From assembly GCA_019638185.1 (NCBI GenBank), contig JAHBUH010000012.1, positions 60,593 to 124,592 on the forward strand: a stretch of 64,000 nucleotides of DNA, read 5' to 3'. Every line of letters starts with the position of its first letter. The stretch's first letter is position 1. The notes under the pieces are model-generated. The model did no database searches. It worked only from the letters and a program-made list of their open reading frames with translations, and had not been told where the DNA came from. This document shows, in pieces, positions 44,701 through 53,762 of this stretch. A program made the translations under genes and the position numbers. This DNA comes from Leadbetterella sp. (GTDB lineage Bacteria; Bacteroidota; Bacteroidia; Cytophagales; Spirosomataceae).

Positions 44701-47562
44701 ACCGGAAATCGCACTTGATGTGAATCCGTCGCCAAAGACCGCATAGTAATTAAAATTCAGGTTAGTGTTAGCTACCGTGCCGGCGGACAGGTTAGAATAG
44801 CCCATGGTGGCGGAGACCGATTTCCCCGGAGTGGGTTTCGGCGTCACTTTCTGGTTATTGTACAGGCCGGTGCCGCTGAAGTTTTTAAAGGAGGCGCTGA
44901 CGCTGGTAGCCCAGCTACTCATGGCCGCGGTGCTGGCCGCCGGCGTAGCGGACTTACCGCCCCCTTTGGCAGGTATCTTCAGGTCTACGGTATATTCGGT
45001 GTCTTTAAAACCGGGCTTCCGGGCCACCAGAACGTGTTTTCCTTCTACCTGGGTGCCTATAAAATTCCCTTCTTCATCGCTGTAAAATGCTTTTCCTCCT
45101 GATTTCCAGGTGAGGGTGGCATCGGCCAGGGGTTCACCGCCCGTGTCTACTACCTTACCCGTTACGGTAATCTGCTCGGCATTGATAAACAGCGGGTCAA
45201 TCACCTCTTTGATCCCGTTCCTGGACAGGTACAGGTCTTTGTCGTGTTTGGTTTCCTTGCCTTTGTACCTCACCACCACCTCGTAGGGCTCCGACGCAGG
45301 AATGATATTTTCCACTTTAAATTTACCGGTACTGTCGCTGATGACCGTACGGGCAAACATATCGATCATGTACATGGGCCATCCGTTCACCATAATCACT
45401 CTCGGGTCACCGGTAGTGCCTTTCTTCCGCACCAGCACCTGGGCCCCGGCCACCGGCACCTCTCCCTGTTTAGTGAGTACCCGGCCTTCTACCACCGGCG
45501 GCGGGATATTGGCGGTCACCACCTTGGTCAGGGTGGGTATCTGGTCTTTATCGGCGTAGAGCGTACCGTCTGGCGAGGTGGAGAAAAGGTTCACATTATG
45601 CACCTTGGCCTCGGTTTTAAGGATCCCTTCGCCTTCTACCACTATCCGGTAGGAGTCCAGGTAGCCGTTACTGTAGAAAACCCGTGGCCAGTAGGCTTCG
45701 GAGCCACCCAGGGCTACCACTTCTTCCGGCTCCTTCAGAAGGCTGTCCCGCATCACCTCGTGCTTCAGGTTATGCTGGTTAGGCTTGGCATAGTAATTCT
45801 TGGGTCTTTCCAGCCGTATGTTAACGGCATCCAGTTTTGTACCTTCCTTACTGACCACTTTTACTTTCAAACGGTAAGTCTTAGCCAGGCCCAGCAGCTC
45901 ACCCAGGTCATACACGCCGTCCTGGTTTTGTAAGGGAATTTCGTAATCTGCAAACTCAAAATATTGGTTCCCGATACGCAGGAGGGCCTGGTAACCGGGT
46001 GGAACCTTATCGTGGTAGTTCAGGCTGAATTCGCCCTGGGCATTGGTGGTGGTTTCACCCACCAGGATCTCTTTGGGGGTATTGGGCGGAATTAAAAACT
46101 GGAGAAAGGCCATGGTGACGCTGGCACCGGTGTTTTCGGCCCTTTTCAGGTAGAGCCTGACTTTGGTGTTTTCCAGGGGGTAGTGGGTACCTGACGCCAG
46201 CGCCTTGATCTTAGCCTGATGCTGTTCCCGCCTGCTGAGCAGCCGGGAGATTTCCGTCATCTGCGGAATGGTGGTATGGGTGAAACCTATGGATGCGCCC
46301 CCGTTTCCGGGTACATAATAATCCAGGGCCGATAAATTTCCAGCGGAACCGGCAGCGGGCTTGGTCACCGTCTCCACTTTCCCGGATTTGAGCACGGATT
46401 GCACCGCGGTAAGTTCCATATTGCTGTAAGCCGGGTTAGCGGCTGTGGGCCCCGGTACAGCCGTACTGGTGAACATCACGGGCTCTGTGACATAACCTGC
46501 TTCGCTCTGGCGGTAGGCCCATACCAGCTTGCCTTTAAACGTATTCCTGATGAGGTTAGTGATCTCCAGGCTGGGGGTGAACTTAACTTTGCTTTGGGTC
46601 AGGATGGCGCCCGGTTTATCTATGGGCTTGGGAGCCGGTGCCGGGATACCGGTTACCTGCAGGGGAACAGGAGCCGCCGTTTTTCCATAGGTAAATGCCC
46701 GCACCTCGCTTCTGCCCTGGTTTTGATAGGAAGTAAGGCCCTTGGAATCCACCACCGTTACGGCCCAGGCGTATTTCCGGCCCTGCACCAGCGGTACATC
46801 GGCCGGGCCGTACACATACACCGGGCTTACCAGGTCTCTTTCAAAAATAGCCGGTGTGGTAGCAGATAAAAAGGCGTCATTCGGATTCCGTTTAGGGTCA
46901 AACATCTCCACGATCTTCAGCCGGTAGGTAGAACCGGCGGGCGTTCCGGCCGGTACCGTCCAGGAGAAAATCACGTTCTGGATATCCATGGCCCTAACTT
47001 CTGCCTCTGCCGCCGGCTGGATCAGGATGGGCGGCTCGGTATTCCGCATGAATACGGTCAGGCAGCCCGAAGGCTGCTCAGCAGACAGCGGGATACTGGT
47101 ACGGCCGGGCGTATGATCATAGGCCCGCACACAAATGGAATATTCTCCTTCCGGCACATGGCGGCTTCTGCGTAATTCCGCCTGGTTAGTGCCTACATAA
47201 GTCAGGTGATTGGGATCATACAGGTCCATGATCTCATGGCTGAACAGCTGGCGGGTTTCCAGCGGCGCCAGGGTGATGCCGGTAGCGGGTACGTAATCGG
47301 TATCCATGAAAATCCTGACGTCATTCCCGGTGCCCTTGATATCTCCCCGTAAATAGATCTTCAGCTCCGTACGGGTCAGGTTCTGAACCGTTACAATCAT
47401 CTTTCCCATCTTGTTATTCTCAGACGGGGCATAATCCATGATGTTAGTGGAGTAGGGGCCGGCAATATTCAGGGTTACCCGCGCCGAGTTAGACTGGCCC
47501 GAGGCAGGTGCGCCAAACATCCATAAGATAAAAATCAATGGGATCAGCAGTAATTTCTTCAT
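41737..47562 (-). CDS. 1941-residue modular surface protein with TANFOR-like N-terminus and cysteine cluster (operon gene 2)
   Basis: Signal peptide about 1-23 (APASG-Q). Residues about 25-295 resemble the TANFOR-type N-terminus known in Bacteroidota surface proteins: MIVTVQNLTRTELKIYLRGD, VPEGEYSICVRAYD, FSWTVPAGTPAGSTYRLKIVEMFD and LVQGRKYAWAVTV. At least four carboxypeptidase-regulatory-like beta domains follow (near 688, 797, 967 and 1054; for example VEGRVLTKQGEVPVAGAQV). Residues about 1150-1880 are a long run of amphipathic beta strands rich in Gly and Asn, possibly a solenoid or barrel. Near 1884-1918 lie eight cysteines spaced 3-7-3-3-2-3-4. There is no T9SS sorting domain. Family recognition is from memory, and function is unknown. 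Confidence 0.8.
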   Translation of the reverse strand: MKKLLLIPLIFILWMFGAPASGQSNSARVTLNIAGPYSTNIMDYAPSENNKMGKMIVTVQNLTRTELKIYLRGDIKGTGNDVRIFMDTDYVPATGITLAPLETRQLFSHEIMDLYDPNHLTYVGTNQAELRRSRHVPEGEYSICVRAYDHTPGRTSIPLSAEQPSGCLTVFMRNTEPPILIQPAAEAEVRAMDIQNVIFSWTVPAGTPAGSTYRLKIVEMFDPKRNPNDAFLSATTPAIFERDLVSPVYVYGPADVPLVQGRKYAWAVTVVDSKGLTSYQNQGRSEVRAFTYGKTAAPVPLQVTGIPAPAPKPIDKPGAILTQSKVKFTPSLEITNLIRNTFKGKLVWAYRQSEAGYVTEPVMFTSTAVPGPTAANPAYSNMELTAVQSVLKSGKVETVTKPAAGSAGNLSALDYYVPGNGGASIGFTHTTIPQMTEISRLLSRREQHQAKIKALASGTHYPLENTKVRLYLKRAENTGASVTMAFLQFLIPPNTPKEILVGETTTNAQGEFSLNYHDKVPPGYQALLRIGNQYFEFADYEIPLQNQDGVYDLGELLGLAKTYRLKVKVVSKEGTKLDAVNIRLERPKNYYAKPNQHNLKHEVMRDSLLKEPEEVVALGGSEAYWPRVFYSNGYLDSYRIVVEGEGILKTEAKVHNVNLFSTSPDGTLYADKDQIPTLTKVVTANIPPPVVEGRVLTKQGEVPVAGAQVLVRKKGTTGDPRVIMVNGWPMYMIDMFARTVISDSTGKFKVENIIPASEPYEVVVRYKGKETKHDKDLYLSRNGIKEVIDPLFINAEQITVTGKVVDTGGEPLADATLTWKSGGKAFYSDEEGNFIGTQVEGKHVLVARKPGFKDTEYTVDLKIPAKGGGKSATPAASTAAMSSWATSVSASFKNFSGTGLYNNQKVTPKPTPGKSVSATMGYSNLSAGTVANTNLNFNYYAVFGDGFTSSAISGNHVIVMSNFYVKVKVKDHGTQQPIANAAVKAEGSSTSFSTGADGVAIVQNVPGGNAALIVNGPPDSFYASVKAELAIDASKDTIAVEVSLKPGAQAKGQVRSKGAALAGAEVAVEGLEHIRTVTDAGGNYVLSGVPAGEYTLIASKEGLLSDSKTQTFTANQAATVDFNLTDPGFNASSLLGFKLVLHKSTPGANANEFIISGELRDIPDNPVFKMAENPGFRVKFTDKVVVKEGNTIYPKDNELVTDVSEIRLKAFDFIAITLKNASGIRLRAVEGSNRTRGELTGEGVIDIGRTFSSLSGIRLPDVPLTLKPESGNFIAPINSSGDVGVSSLGIAGKTEGWQLYGITLIPDLANSRIDKEGINLKGKIRIDGVPLLSNQELNLTGLTINRRGEIKNAAVNLNPAPTLTLVSWKLKLTGVQINPYGLRLSGDMDVPIPSSETAKIGVRELGINNGSLSGGTFQLPSAGIDIFGLVKFKTTPGKDFSFQKLAGANHYRFVGAGTIELPKWIKQKVELNNFSIATNGDFSVIAKTDVEVNFADMAKLGITKFGFDSRTTAITVGGKFRLNIPMFGAGAEGTLHFRKGYAPRMDELGIYFSLMSAIELEAKLAFNENEFRGKGGLKIAGLPGVGLEFWYIKQGTKPRVGAQFMANMVIPIGVVKLDKLQGGFDFDFAKNIYSINAGGRITVAPDPNGMVALDPVRVIITSTPGGPIFEGNAFVKVLTSWEVGTATLKLDFNKKQFFIDGKFGAGFNLMKGISVESYSGVHLELYTGAGSNYWFVAGYSRTSILSIFNSNVTLAAGWNIPQNKHESLRDIPGYVLTNGRLYGGYFGTSSSIRLGPYTASFLDLASASLWYHNFANCEVYANFRSNSFGFKVASGWSAGGSVSVFDIGTIASADVGLSGMLEGYYNSSSWGAGGHFSGHLRGHIGCNGGCNGITWGGCFNACILGCRVCPIPCGLKICASASADATYNSQSGLKLSLSLGK

Positions 47563-47567
47563 GGCTT

Positions 47568-49244
47568 CTAAAAACTAAATGTATATCCTAATTCACCGGT
47601 CAGTTCTGAAAATTTCACGGGCTCATCTATCCCCTCCCGGGAGGTGGAATTGTTCAGCGAGCTCACGCGCAGTCCTATTCTATGCCCTTTCAGCGGCATA
47701 TACGTGATGTTTCCCCCCAGGTTCAGGATATTGCCCTTACCCGCCTCCAGTTCAGTAGCCACCCAGCTGTTCACCGTGCTGACCATCAGCTTATGCTTCA
47801 GAAAGGCTTTGGAAGCGCCCAGGGATATGCCCTGGTTAGTGATGTCACCGGAGGCCAGCTTATTCACCGTATAATTTAACCCGGTGGTCAGGCTCAGCCC
47901 CAGCTGGTTCAGCGTCAGGTTATAATTAAAGAAAGCTACGGATGAGCGGATGTCATTTGCCGACTGCGTGTCCTGGTTCAGGTCTTTGAGATTACTCTGG
48001 TTAAAGGACAGCAGGATCACCTGGGTAGTTTTCTGACCGGCCAGGATCAGCCGCGGGTTAACAGACAGGTTGCTGTTGGTCTGGGCCAGCAGGTAGCGGT
48101 TTTCTATCATGGCCACCGTAGGCTCGGAATTCGTGCTGAAGTTACTGTAATTGGCATCAATGCCCAGCTTATCCGTAAAATCCCAGGTGAGGTTAGCCAT
48201 ACTGATGATCCGCCGGGTACTGGCCTGCTTCAGCTTTCTCTGGTTATCGTCCTGTACACCGATACTGCCGTTAAACCGTAACCGGCCTTTTAGGGCATTA
48301 AATGACGGGCTTAAGGTAATATTCCGGAGGTCGTTCTGAAAGAAGTAAGCCCCCATGGAAATAAAATCAGGATCTACATATTTATAAGCCGCATGGATAC
48401 CGAAGTGCTTGCTCTTATAGCCCAGCCCGCCGCTGTAGGCCAAAGCATAGTTACTGGTAGCATTTAAAGGCATGATCTTCTGCAGGGTTTCCAGTATTTT
48501 CACGGAGGAATCAATACCAATAGTGGAGGTGTTATCCCGGGTGTAGATGCTTAATCCGCCATCGGCAAAAAGGAAGAGGTCGCCCACCAGGGTGACTTTA
48601 AGATCACCGCCAATGACGGTATTGGCCGCAGGGCGCAGCGCCGAAGAGTCCGCTGCCCCCTTAAAGTTCTTTTCTGAGTCTTTGGCACTCAGCACGCTCA
48701 GGTTTACAAAGCTTTTTTCGGTGCCATACCCTATTTTTACGGCGGTGCCATACCGGGAAAAACTGTAGGGCTGTACCACGCCGGTGGTGGTATCAATGGC
48801 CGTGGCCCGGTTCAGCCGTCCCGTAATAAACGCTAACCGGAACTTCCCGGGCCTCAGCTCAAACCCGCCGCCCAGCATGGTGTGCCCGGCCAGGGTATAA
48901 GGAGAAAAACTCAGGTTCCGGTAGCCCCCGTGCAGGGTGATCCATTTATAGGTAGGGCTTAAACCAAACTGGTTAAAAGGCTGGCGAAAGGCGCGGTCCT
49001 GCTCGCTGTACGTGAAACTGACAGGGATGGTGAGCCCGTAAAACGAAAAAACGGGCGACCCGGAGAGGATATACGTAAACGGGCTCCGCCGGGGATCTAT
49101 ACCCTTAGCGCTGTATCCGATGGTCCGTAGATCCAGGTAGCCGCTGACCGCAAAGGGCTTCTGGTCACGGATACTTTCCAGGTCCTGGGAACGGGCCTGA
49201 AAGGGGAGCAGCGCAAATAACAAAAGGTAAAGGCGTGTTTTCAT
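47568..49244 (-). CDS. Outer-membrane beta-barrel protein (operon gene 1)
   Basis: 558 residues with a signal peptide (about 1-19, ARS-Q). The whole mature part is amphipathic beta strands with tight turns, for example LSPTYKWITLHGGYRNL, FGIHAAYKYVDPDF and RLRFNGSIGVQDDNQR. The last strand ends LTGELGYTFSF, with the terminal Phe needed for barrel assembly. No plug or TonB box is present, so it is a passive or export-type barrel. It is the first gene of the operon, and 5 bases separate it from the giant gene. It may be the outer-membrane partner that displays or exports the giant protein (inference). Confidence 0.85.
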   Translation of the reverse strand: MKTRLYLLLFALLPFQARSQDLESIRDQKPFAVSGYLDLRTIGYSAKGIDPRRSPFTYILSGSPVFSFYGLTIPVSFTYSEQDRAFRQPFNQFGLSPTYKWITLHGGYRNLSFSPYTLAGHTMLGGGFELRPGKFRLAFITGRLNRATAIDTTTGVVQPYSFSRYGTAVKIGYGTEKSFVNLSVLSAKDSEKNFKGAADSSALRPAANTVIGGDLKVTLVGDLFLFADGGLSIYTRDNTSTIGIDSSVKILETLQKIMPLNATSNYALAYSGGLGYKSKHFGIHAAYKYVDPDFISMGAYFFQNDLRNITLSPSFNALKGRLRFNGSIGVQDDNQRKLKQASTRRIISMANLTWDFTDKLGIDANYSNFSTNSEPTVAMIENRYLLAQTNSNLSVNPRLILAGQKTTQVILLSFNQSNLKDLNQDTQSANDIRSSVAFFNYNLTLNQLGLSLTTGLNYTVNKLASGDITNQGISLGASKAFLKHKLMVSTVNSWVATELEAGKGNILNLGGNITYMPLKGHRIGLRVSSLNNSTSREGIDEPVKFSELTGELGYTFSF

Positions 49245-49314
49245 AGGCTGCCGTTAAGCGCCCGTGTTTCGCCACCTGAAAGGGAGTCTTAGCCGGGCAG
49301 GATAATCATAATAA

Positions 49315-49345
49315 CAAATTTACGGGAACGCCCCGCCCGGGGCAA
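49315..49345 (-). promoter_or_regulatory. Promoter of the surface-protein operon with an embedded G+C-rich dyad
   Basis: On the minus strand TTG, a 20-base spacer and TAAATTTG form a good Bacteroidota promoter about 70 bases before the barrel gene. Inside the spacer, at 49330-49343, GCCCCG and CGGGGC form a perfect dyad with a 2-base centre, in otherwise A+T-rich DNA. A regulator bound there would occupy the RNA polymerase spacer region. Confidence 0.6.
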
Positions 49346-49423
49346 TACCAAAAAAGGTGTATATTGAGGAAAGAAAAAGATAAAATACCCATTTTGGTGT
49401 ACTTTTCCCTGGCTATTTCTCAA

Positions 49424-49431
49424 TACTTTTG
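49424..49431 (+). promoter_or_regulatory. -7 promoter element of the sensor kinase gene
   Basis: TACTTTTG matches TANNTTTG and ends 20 bases before the kinase start codon. A TTTT 17 bases upstream is the best -33 candidate. Confidence 0.45.
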
Positions 49432-49451
49432 TGTGAACGGTAAGCTGTACG

Positions 49452-52382
49452 ATGAAGAGCGTTATTTGCATATTTCTGCTGATATTTTTCTCCGAAAGCT
49501 TCGGACAGCAAGCCCCTGCGCTTCTTTTCCGGCATCTGGATTACAGTAACGGACTCTCAGACCCGGCCATTGAGAGCCTGCACAGCGACCAGTCGGGATT
49601 CCTCTGGATCGGCACCCATAACGGCCTGAACCGCTTTGACGGCGTAAACTGTGTGGATTTTAACAGTTTCTATGACCTCCAGGGCAATGTGCTGACCCAG
49701 ATCTACGAAGGTCCGGACGGCAATATCTACCTCGGCACCCAAAAGGGCTTGTCCCGGTATAACTACGATAAAGGCTCATTCAGCTACTTTAAATATCCGG
49801 GCTATCCTTATTATTATGCCTATCCTTTTTTTGCGGGCGAAAAGATCTGGACCAATGCCGCCGGAAACATCTACCTGGTAGATTCCACCTTTCATTTCCT
49901 GACCGATAAGACAAACGGCAGGTCTTTTGTGGGTAAGGCCCGGAACGGCAAAGTAGACTGGTTTATCAGCAATGCCTCGCATTACGGCCTTTTTGTTCAC
50001 TACATGAACGGGGATTACACCATCCGGGAAAGCCGGCCCTACTTCCGCGATACCTTTAAAGCCGTGGTATCCGATGTTTACGTAGCTTCTGACTCCGTGG
50101 TCTGGGTGGCTTCAGACAAAGGGCTGATCCGGCTAAACCCGCACACGGGCCATTATACCCTGCATAACTTCGGGGTGAGTGTTAACTGCCTGTTTCCCTA
50201 CCAGAATAACCTGTTTGTGGGCACTAACGGCGCCGGATTACAGCTCTTTGACACCCGCACCCGCCGCGTAACCGGCGTTTACAAGCACCAGTACTATAAT
50301 GCGGGGAGCCTTTCCGGCGACCAGATCATGAAAATCCACATGGACAAAAACGATAATCTCTACGTGGCGGTATTGGGCAAAGGCCTGGACTATACCAATA
50401 TCCGGCAGGTACAGTTTTCTCACCTGCTGGATAAGGAGAGTGCCGTCAGCCTGGACCTCGATAACCACATTACGGCCATTCTCACTGCCGCCGACGGGCA
50501 GGTCTGGTGCGGTACGTACTCCAGCGGGATCCTGGTTTATGACAAAGAGGCCCGGAAAATAATAGTCCGGCACTTCCCGGAAACCGCCATACGGCGCTTA
50601 TTTCACGCGGGCCCCGATAAGCTGTTTGTAGAGCTGGATAAGCATAAATACTACTCCTATTCTTTTAGCAGCGGGCGTTTTACCCCGCTGGACCTGCCTG
50701 ACCTGACAGAGGGAGTAAGCTATATGGTGGAAGATCCCCGTGATCAGCAGCCCATACTTTGTACCCCCCAGGGGGCGGCCCGTCTCCGGCCGGACGGCTC
50801 GCTGCGTTTCCTGGAAAAGCTGAACAGCAGCATTGAATGGCCTAATATCAGCCATATTGTGTTCCTGTCCGATGACGAAATGCTGGTGCAGACCTATTAT
50901 ACCAACCTTTCCCTGGCCCGCCGGAAAAATGACGATTTTGGGTTTGTAAGAGAAGTGGCCCGTACGCCTTTTAATATTAACGGGTCTGTGCGCATAAAAG
51001 ATAAGGTCTACCTCGCCACCAGTTCCGGGCTCTACCTGTATGAAGAGGGGGAACTGCAGAGCCGGCCGCTTTTATCGGCTTTCTGTACGGACGTGGCCGC
51101 GGTAGGTAAAACGCTGTGGGTCAATTCCAATAACGGCCTGTACAGTTACGATCCGGCCAGCGGGGAAATCCTCCGGTATACCGAATCCGACGGCCTTCAG
51201 GGGGCCATTTTTAACCCCAATACACTGGGGGTAACCTTCGAAGGCCGGATCATCACCGGCGGCAGTAACGGGATAAACGTTTTTGATTCCGGCCTGATCC
51301 GGCCCACAGACACGCCCGTGCGGGCCTATATTACCCGCATCAGCATTAATGACACCCCGTACACGCAGGCTAATCCCGTGATGATGAAAACCCTGGACCT
51401 GGACCACCGTTCTAACACCGTATCCTTCCAGATCACCCCGCTGGATTTCCGGAACGGCCGTTTCCGTAAAATGAAATACCGCCTGGTGGGCTATGATGAA
51501 GCGCCCATTGAGACCGTGGGCGTATCTGAGGTGCGGTATGCACGGCTTCCGCCCGGGAATTACACCTTTACCGTGTACGTGGAAGGAAACCCGGAGCCCA
51601 CTTCCCTGGCCATCACCATCACACCGCCCTTCTGGCAGACCACCTGGTTTTTTGTGACGGCCGCGCTGACGCTCCTTGCCCTGGCCGCTTTAATGACCTA
51701 TTGGTTTGGTCGCTGGGTGAAAAATAACCAACTGGAAAAGATGCGGATCATGCTTACTTCCCAGGAAGAGGAACGGAAGCGCATAGCCGTGGATCTGCAT
51801 GACGATCTCGGCGGGCGCCTCTCCTCGCTGAAGCTTTACATGCAGGCCGCCGCCCGGGGAATCCCCGAAGAACGCCGGGAGTCCTTCCGTGACACCACCC
51901 GCCTGCTGGACGAGGCCATTTCAGAGCTGAGAAATATTCTGTTCAACCTCAGCCCCAAAACCCTGGATGAAAACGGCCTGGAAGCCGCCATAAAAGAGCT
52001 GGCCGCCAATATCCGGAAAATCACCGGGCTTTCCATTGAAACCAATATGGACACCGGGGGCATCCGTATAGGCCGGCCGGTACAGTATGCCGTATACCGT
52101 ATCTGCCAGGAGCTGATTAATAACACCCTGAAGCATTCGGAAGCCACGGAAAGCTTCATTTCCCTGGTTAACCGAGAAGACGGCCTCGTATTTCTCTACG
52201 AAGATAACGGGAAAGGATTCTCCATGGAAGAAGTGAAAGCCGGCTACGGCCTCACCAATATCCGGACCCATGCCCAGACCATCTACAGTGACCTGACCAT
52301 TGACAGCAGCACCGGAAAAGGTACCGCCGTTACCCTCATCATTCCTAAAGACACCCCCAGTTATGAACCCAATCTATCGTAA
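49452..52382 (+). CDS. Propeller-type sensor histidine kinase
   Basis: 976 residues. After a signal peptide (about 1-18, SFG-Q) come two seven-bladed propeller regions with Reg_prop repeats (SLHSDQSGFLWIGTHNGLNRFD, IYEGPDGNIYLGTQKGLSRYN). A Y_Y_Y-type beta-sandwich follows (about 630-715), then one transmembrane helix (about 730-750). The cytoplasmic kinase is HisKA_3: RKRIAVDLHDDLGGRLSSL with phosphoacceptor H783, then a HATPase with QELINNTLKHSEA, DNGKGF and GYGLTNIRTHA. Unlike Bacteroides hybrid kinases, it lacks its own receiver and AraC domain. The response regulator gene follows 3 bases later. The signal it senses is presumably in the periplasm. Confidence 0.93.
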   Translation: MKSVICIFLLIFFSESFGQQAPALLFRHLDYSNGLSDPAIESLHSDQSGFLWIGTHNGLNRFDGVNCVDFNSFYDLQGNVLTQIYEGPDGNIYLGTQKGLSRYNYDKGSFSYFKYPGYPYYYAYPFFAGEKIWTNAAGNIYLVDSTFHFLTDKTNGRSFVGKARNGKVDWFISNASHYGLFVHYMNGDYTIRESRPYFRDTFKAVVSDVYVASDSVVWVASDKGLIRLNPHTGHYTLHNFGVSVNCLFPYQNNLFVGTNGAGLQLFDTRTRRVTGVYKHQYYNAGSLSGDQIMKIHMDKNDNLYVAVLGKGLDYTNIRQVQFSHLLDKESAVSLDLDNHITAILTAADGQVWCGTYSSGILVYDKEARKIIVRHFPETAIRRLFHAGPDKLFVELDKHKYYSYSFSSGRFTPLDLPDLTEGVSYMVEDPRDQQPILCTPQGAARLRPDGSLRFLEKLNSSIEWPNISHIVFLSDDEMLVQTYYTNLSLARRKNDDFGFVREVARTPFNINGSVRIKDKVYLATSSGLYLYEEGELQSRPLLSAFCTDVAAVGKTLWVNSNNGLYSYDPASGEILRYTESDGLQGAIFNPNTLGVTFEGRIITGGSNGINVFDSGLIRPTDTPVRAYITRISINDTPYTQANPVMMKTLDLDHRSNTVSFQITPLDFRNGRFRKMKYRLVGYDEAPIETVGVSEVRYARLPPGNYTFTVYVEGNPEPTSLAITITPPFWQTTWFFVTAALTLLALAALMTYWFGRWVKNNQLEKMRIMLTSQEEERKRIAVDLHDDLGGRLSSLKLYMQAAARGIPEERRESFRDTTRLLDEAISELRNILFNLSPKTLDENGLEAAIKELAANIRKITGLSIETNMDTGGIRIGRPVQYAVYRICQELINNTLKHSEATESFISLVNREDGLVFLYEDNGKGFSMEEVKAGYGLTNIRTHAQTIYSDLTIDSSTGKGTAVTLIIPKDTPSYEPNLS

Positions 52383-52385
52383 GCC

Positions 52386-53024
52386 ATGAAAAAAATACTG
52401 ATAGCTGATGATCACACCATGTTTATTAACGGGCTCCGCCTCCTGTTATCCGCCATGCCGGGCTTTGAAGTAAACGGCGTGGCTTCTAACGGCCAGCAGG
52501 CGCTTGATCACCTGGCCCATCACCCCACTGACATCATTCTTATGGATGTCAATATGCCCGTACTGAACGGCTACCAGACCACCTTCCAGGTACGCCAGAA
52601 ATACCCCCACGTGAAAATTATTATTCTTTCCATGCTGGCCGATGAACTGAGCGTCACCAAGCTCATGGAAGCCGGCGCCCACGGCTACCTCTTTAAAAAT
52701 GCCGATGAAGAAGAACTCCTCGAAGCCCTGGAAACCGTTCTGGAAGACAAAATATACATTACCAAAGAAATCCGCGATAAGATTCACCTCACCCGGAAAA
52801 GCACATCAGCCCATGAAGAAGTGGTAAAACTCTCCAGCCGCGAAATGGACATCGCCCGGCTGATCATGGAGGGCTATACCAACACGGAAATCTCCGACAA
52901 ACTGTTCATCAGCATCCGTACCGCCGAAACCCACCGCAAAAACATCCTGGCCAAACTCCGCCTGAAAAACACGGCCTCACTGGTGAAATATTTGATTGAT
53001 AATAAGCCGTTTCTGGGACTATGA
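52386..53024 (+). CDS. LuxR/NarL-type response regulator, partner of the propeller kinase
   Basis: 212 residues. The receiver domain has acidic pocket D8-D9 (ILIADDHTMF), phosphoacceptor D54 (ILMDVNMP) and AHGYLFKNA. The C-terminal LuxR helix-turn-helix reads LSSREMDIARLIMEGYTNTEISDKLFISIRTAETHRKNIL. It is cotranscribed with the kinase gene. Likely targets include the divergently transcribed surface-protein operon next to it (inference from layout). Confidence 0.95.
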   Translation: MKKILIADDHTMFINGLRLLLSAMPGFEVNGVASNGQQALDHLAHHPTDIILMDVNMPVLNGYQTTFQVRQKYPHVKIIILSMLADELSVTKLMEAGAHGYLFKNADEEELLEALETVLEDKIYITKEIRDKIHLTRKSTSAHEEVVKLSSREMDIARLIMEGYTNTEISDKLFISIRTAETHRKNILAKLRLKNTASLVKYLIDNKPFLGL

Positions 53025-53032
53025 GGGTTATT

Positions 53033-53623
53033 TTATACCCGCTCAAAGCGATCAATGATCTCCTGGAGGCGGGCCAGGGGTTCACGGTAATCTCTGGTTA
53101 AGGACTTCTCATAGTTTTTCTTCCCAAAGTAAGAGGTTATAACGGCAAGCAGGATAAGCAGCGCAAGAATGTAGAATTTTTCGAGGGTAATTTTAAACGT
53201 AAAAAGCTCCTCACTTTTTATCTGAAACAAATTTTTAAGCAGATGAGGCAAAGTGAGGAAAGGTAGCACCATATATATTCCCTGTGAGCTTTTCAGTTTC
53301 GACAAATGCGAGGTAATGGCGGCGTGAGCTTCTATAAGTGCCTCTTTGGAAGTATAAGGCCAGTCCTCAATTTTGTGGTACAGTGATTTCAGCCTGCGAT
53401 AACGTTTTAGCCCAAAATAAAAGAAAACAGCCATAATGATACACCATATCAGGAAATACAAGGGGCTTACCGGGGATTCAAAGAAAACAACGTACCCGAA
53501 TCCAAGGGTAAACAGGGGTACAATGATCAAGGCACTTCTTTCTCCCCGTATTAAGAGATCCAGCGGATCCAGTATTTCCCCGAGGGGAACCATAGCTTCA
53601 TGCAATAGTTGATCTTGATTCAT
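53033..53623 (-). CDS. Membrane protein of unknown function
   Basis: 196 residues with four hydrophobic segments (about 31-47, 53-70, 117-133, 150-165) arranged as two pairs separated by a charged helical stretch. The C-terminus is charged and probably cytoplasmic. I recognise no family. It converges on the response regulator gene, 8 bases apart. The 139 bases between it and folE hold no promoter I can call. Confidence 0.7.
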   Translation of the reverse strand: MNQDQLLHEAMVPLGEILDPLDLLIRGERSALIIVPLFTLGFGYVVFFESPVSPLYFLIWCIIMAVFFYFGLKRYRRLKSLYHKIEDWPYTSKEALIEAHAAITSHLSKLKSSQGIYMVLPFLTLPHLLKNLFQIKSEELFTFKITLEKFYILALLILLAVITSYFGKKNYEKSLTRDYREPLARLQEIIDRFERV

Positions 53624-53762
53624 AGGTGTTTATATTTAAGGTTTCCGGCTCTTCGTTCTATCGGGTTACCGGCAGATTTATTGGCTATCCAGCCGGCCTC
53701 CGGGTTAGCCTGAACCTGCCTGGCCGCACTGCAAAGAGTCACGCGGGGTGGAAAAACTGACC

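Noticed and set aside
53624-53762. Intergenic stretch upstream of the unclassified membrane gene and after folE, examined for a gene remnant
   Set aside because: No reading frame with protein-like character and no strong hairpin or promoter.
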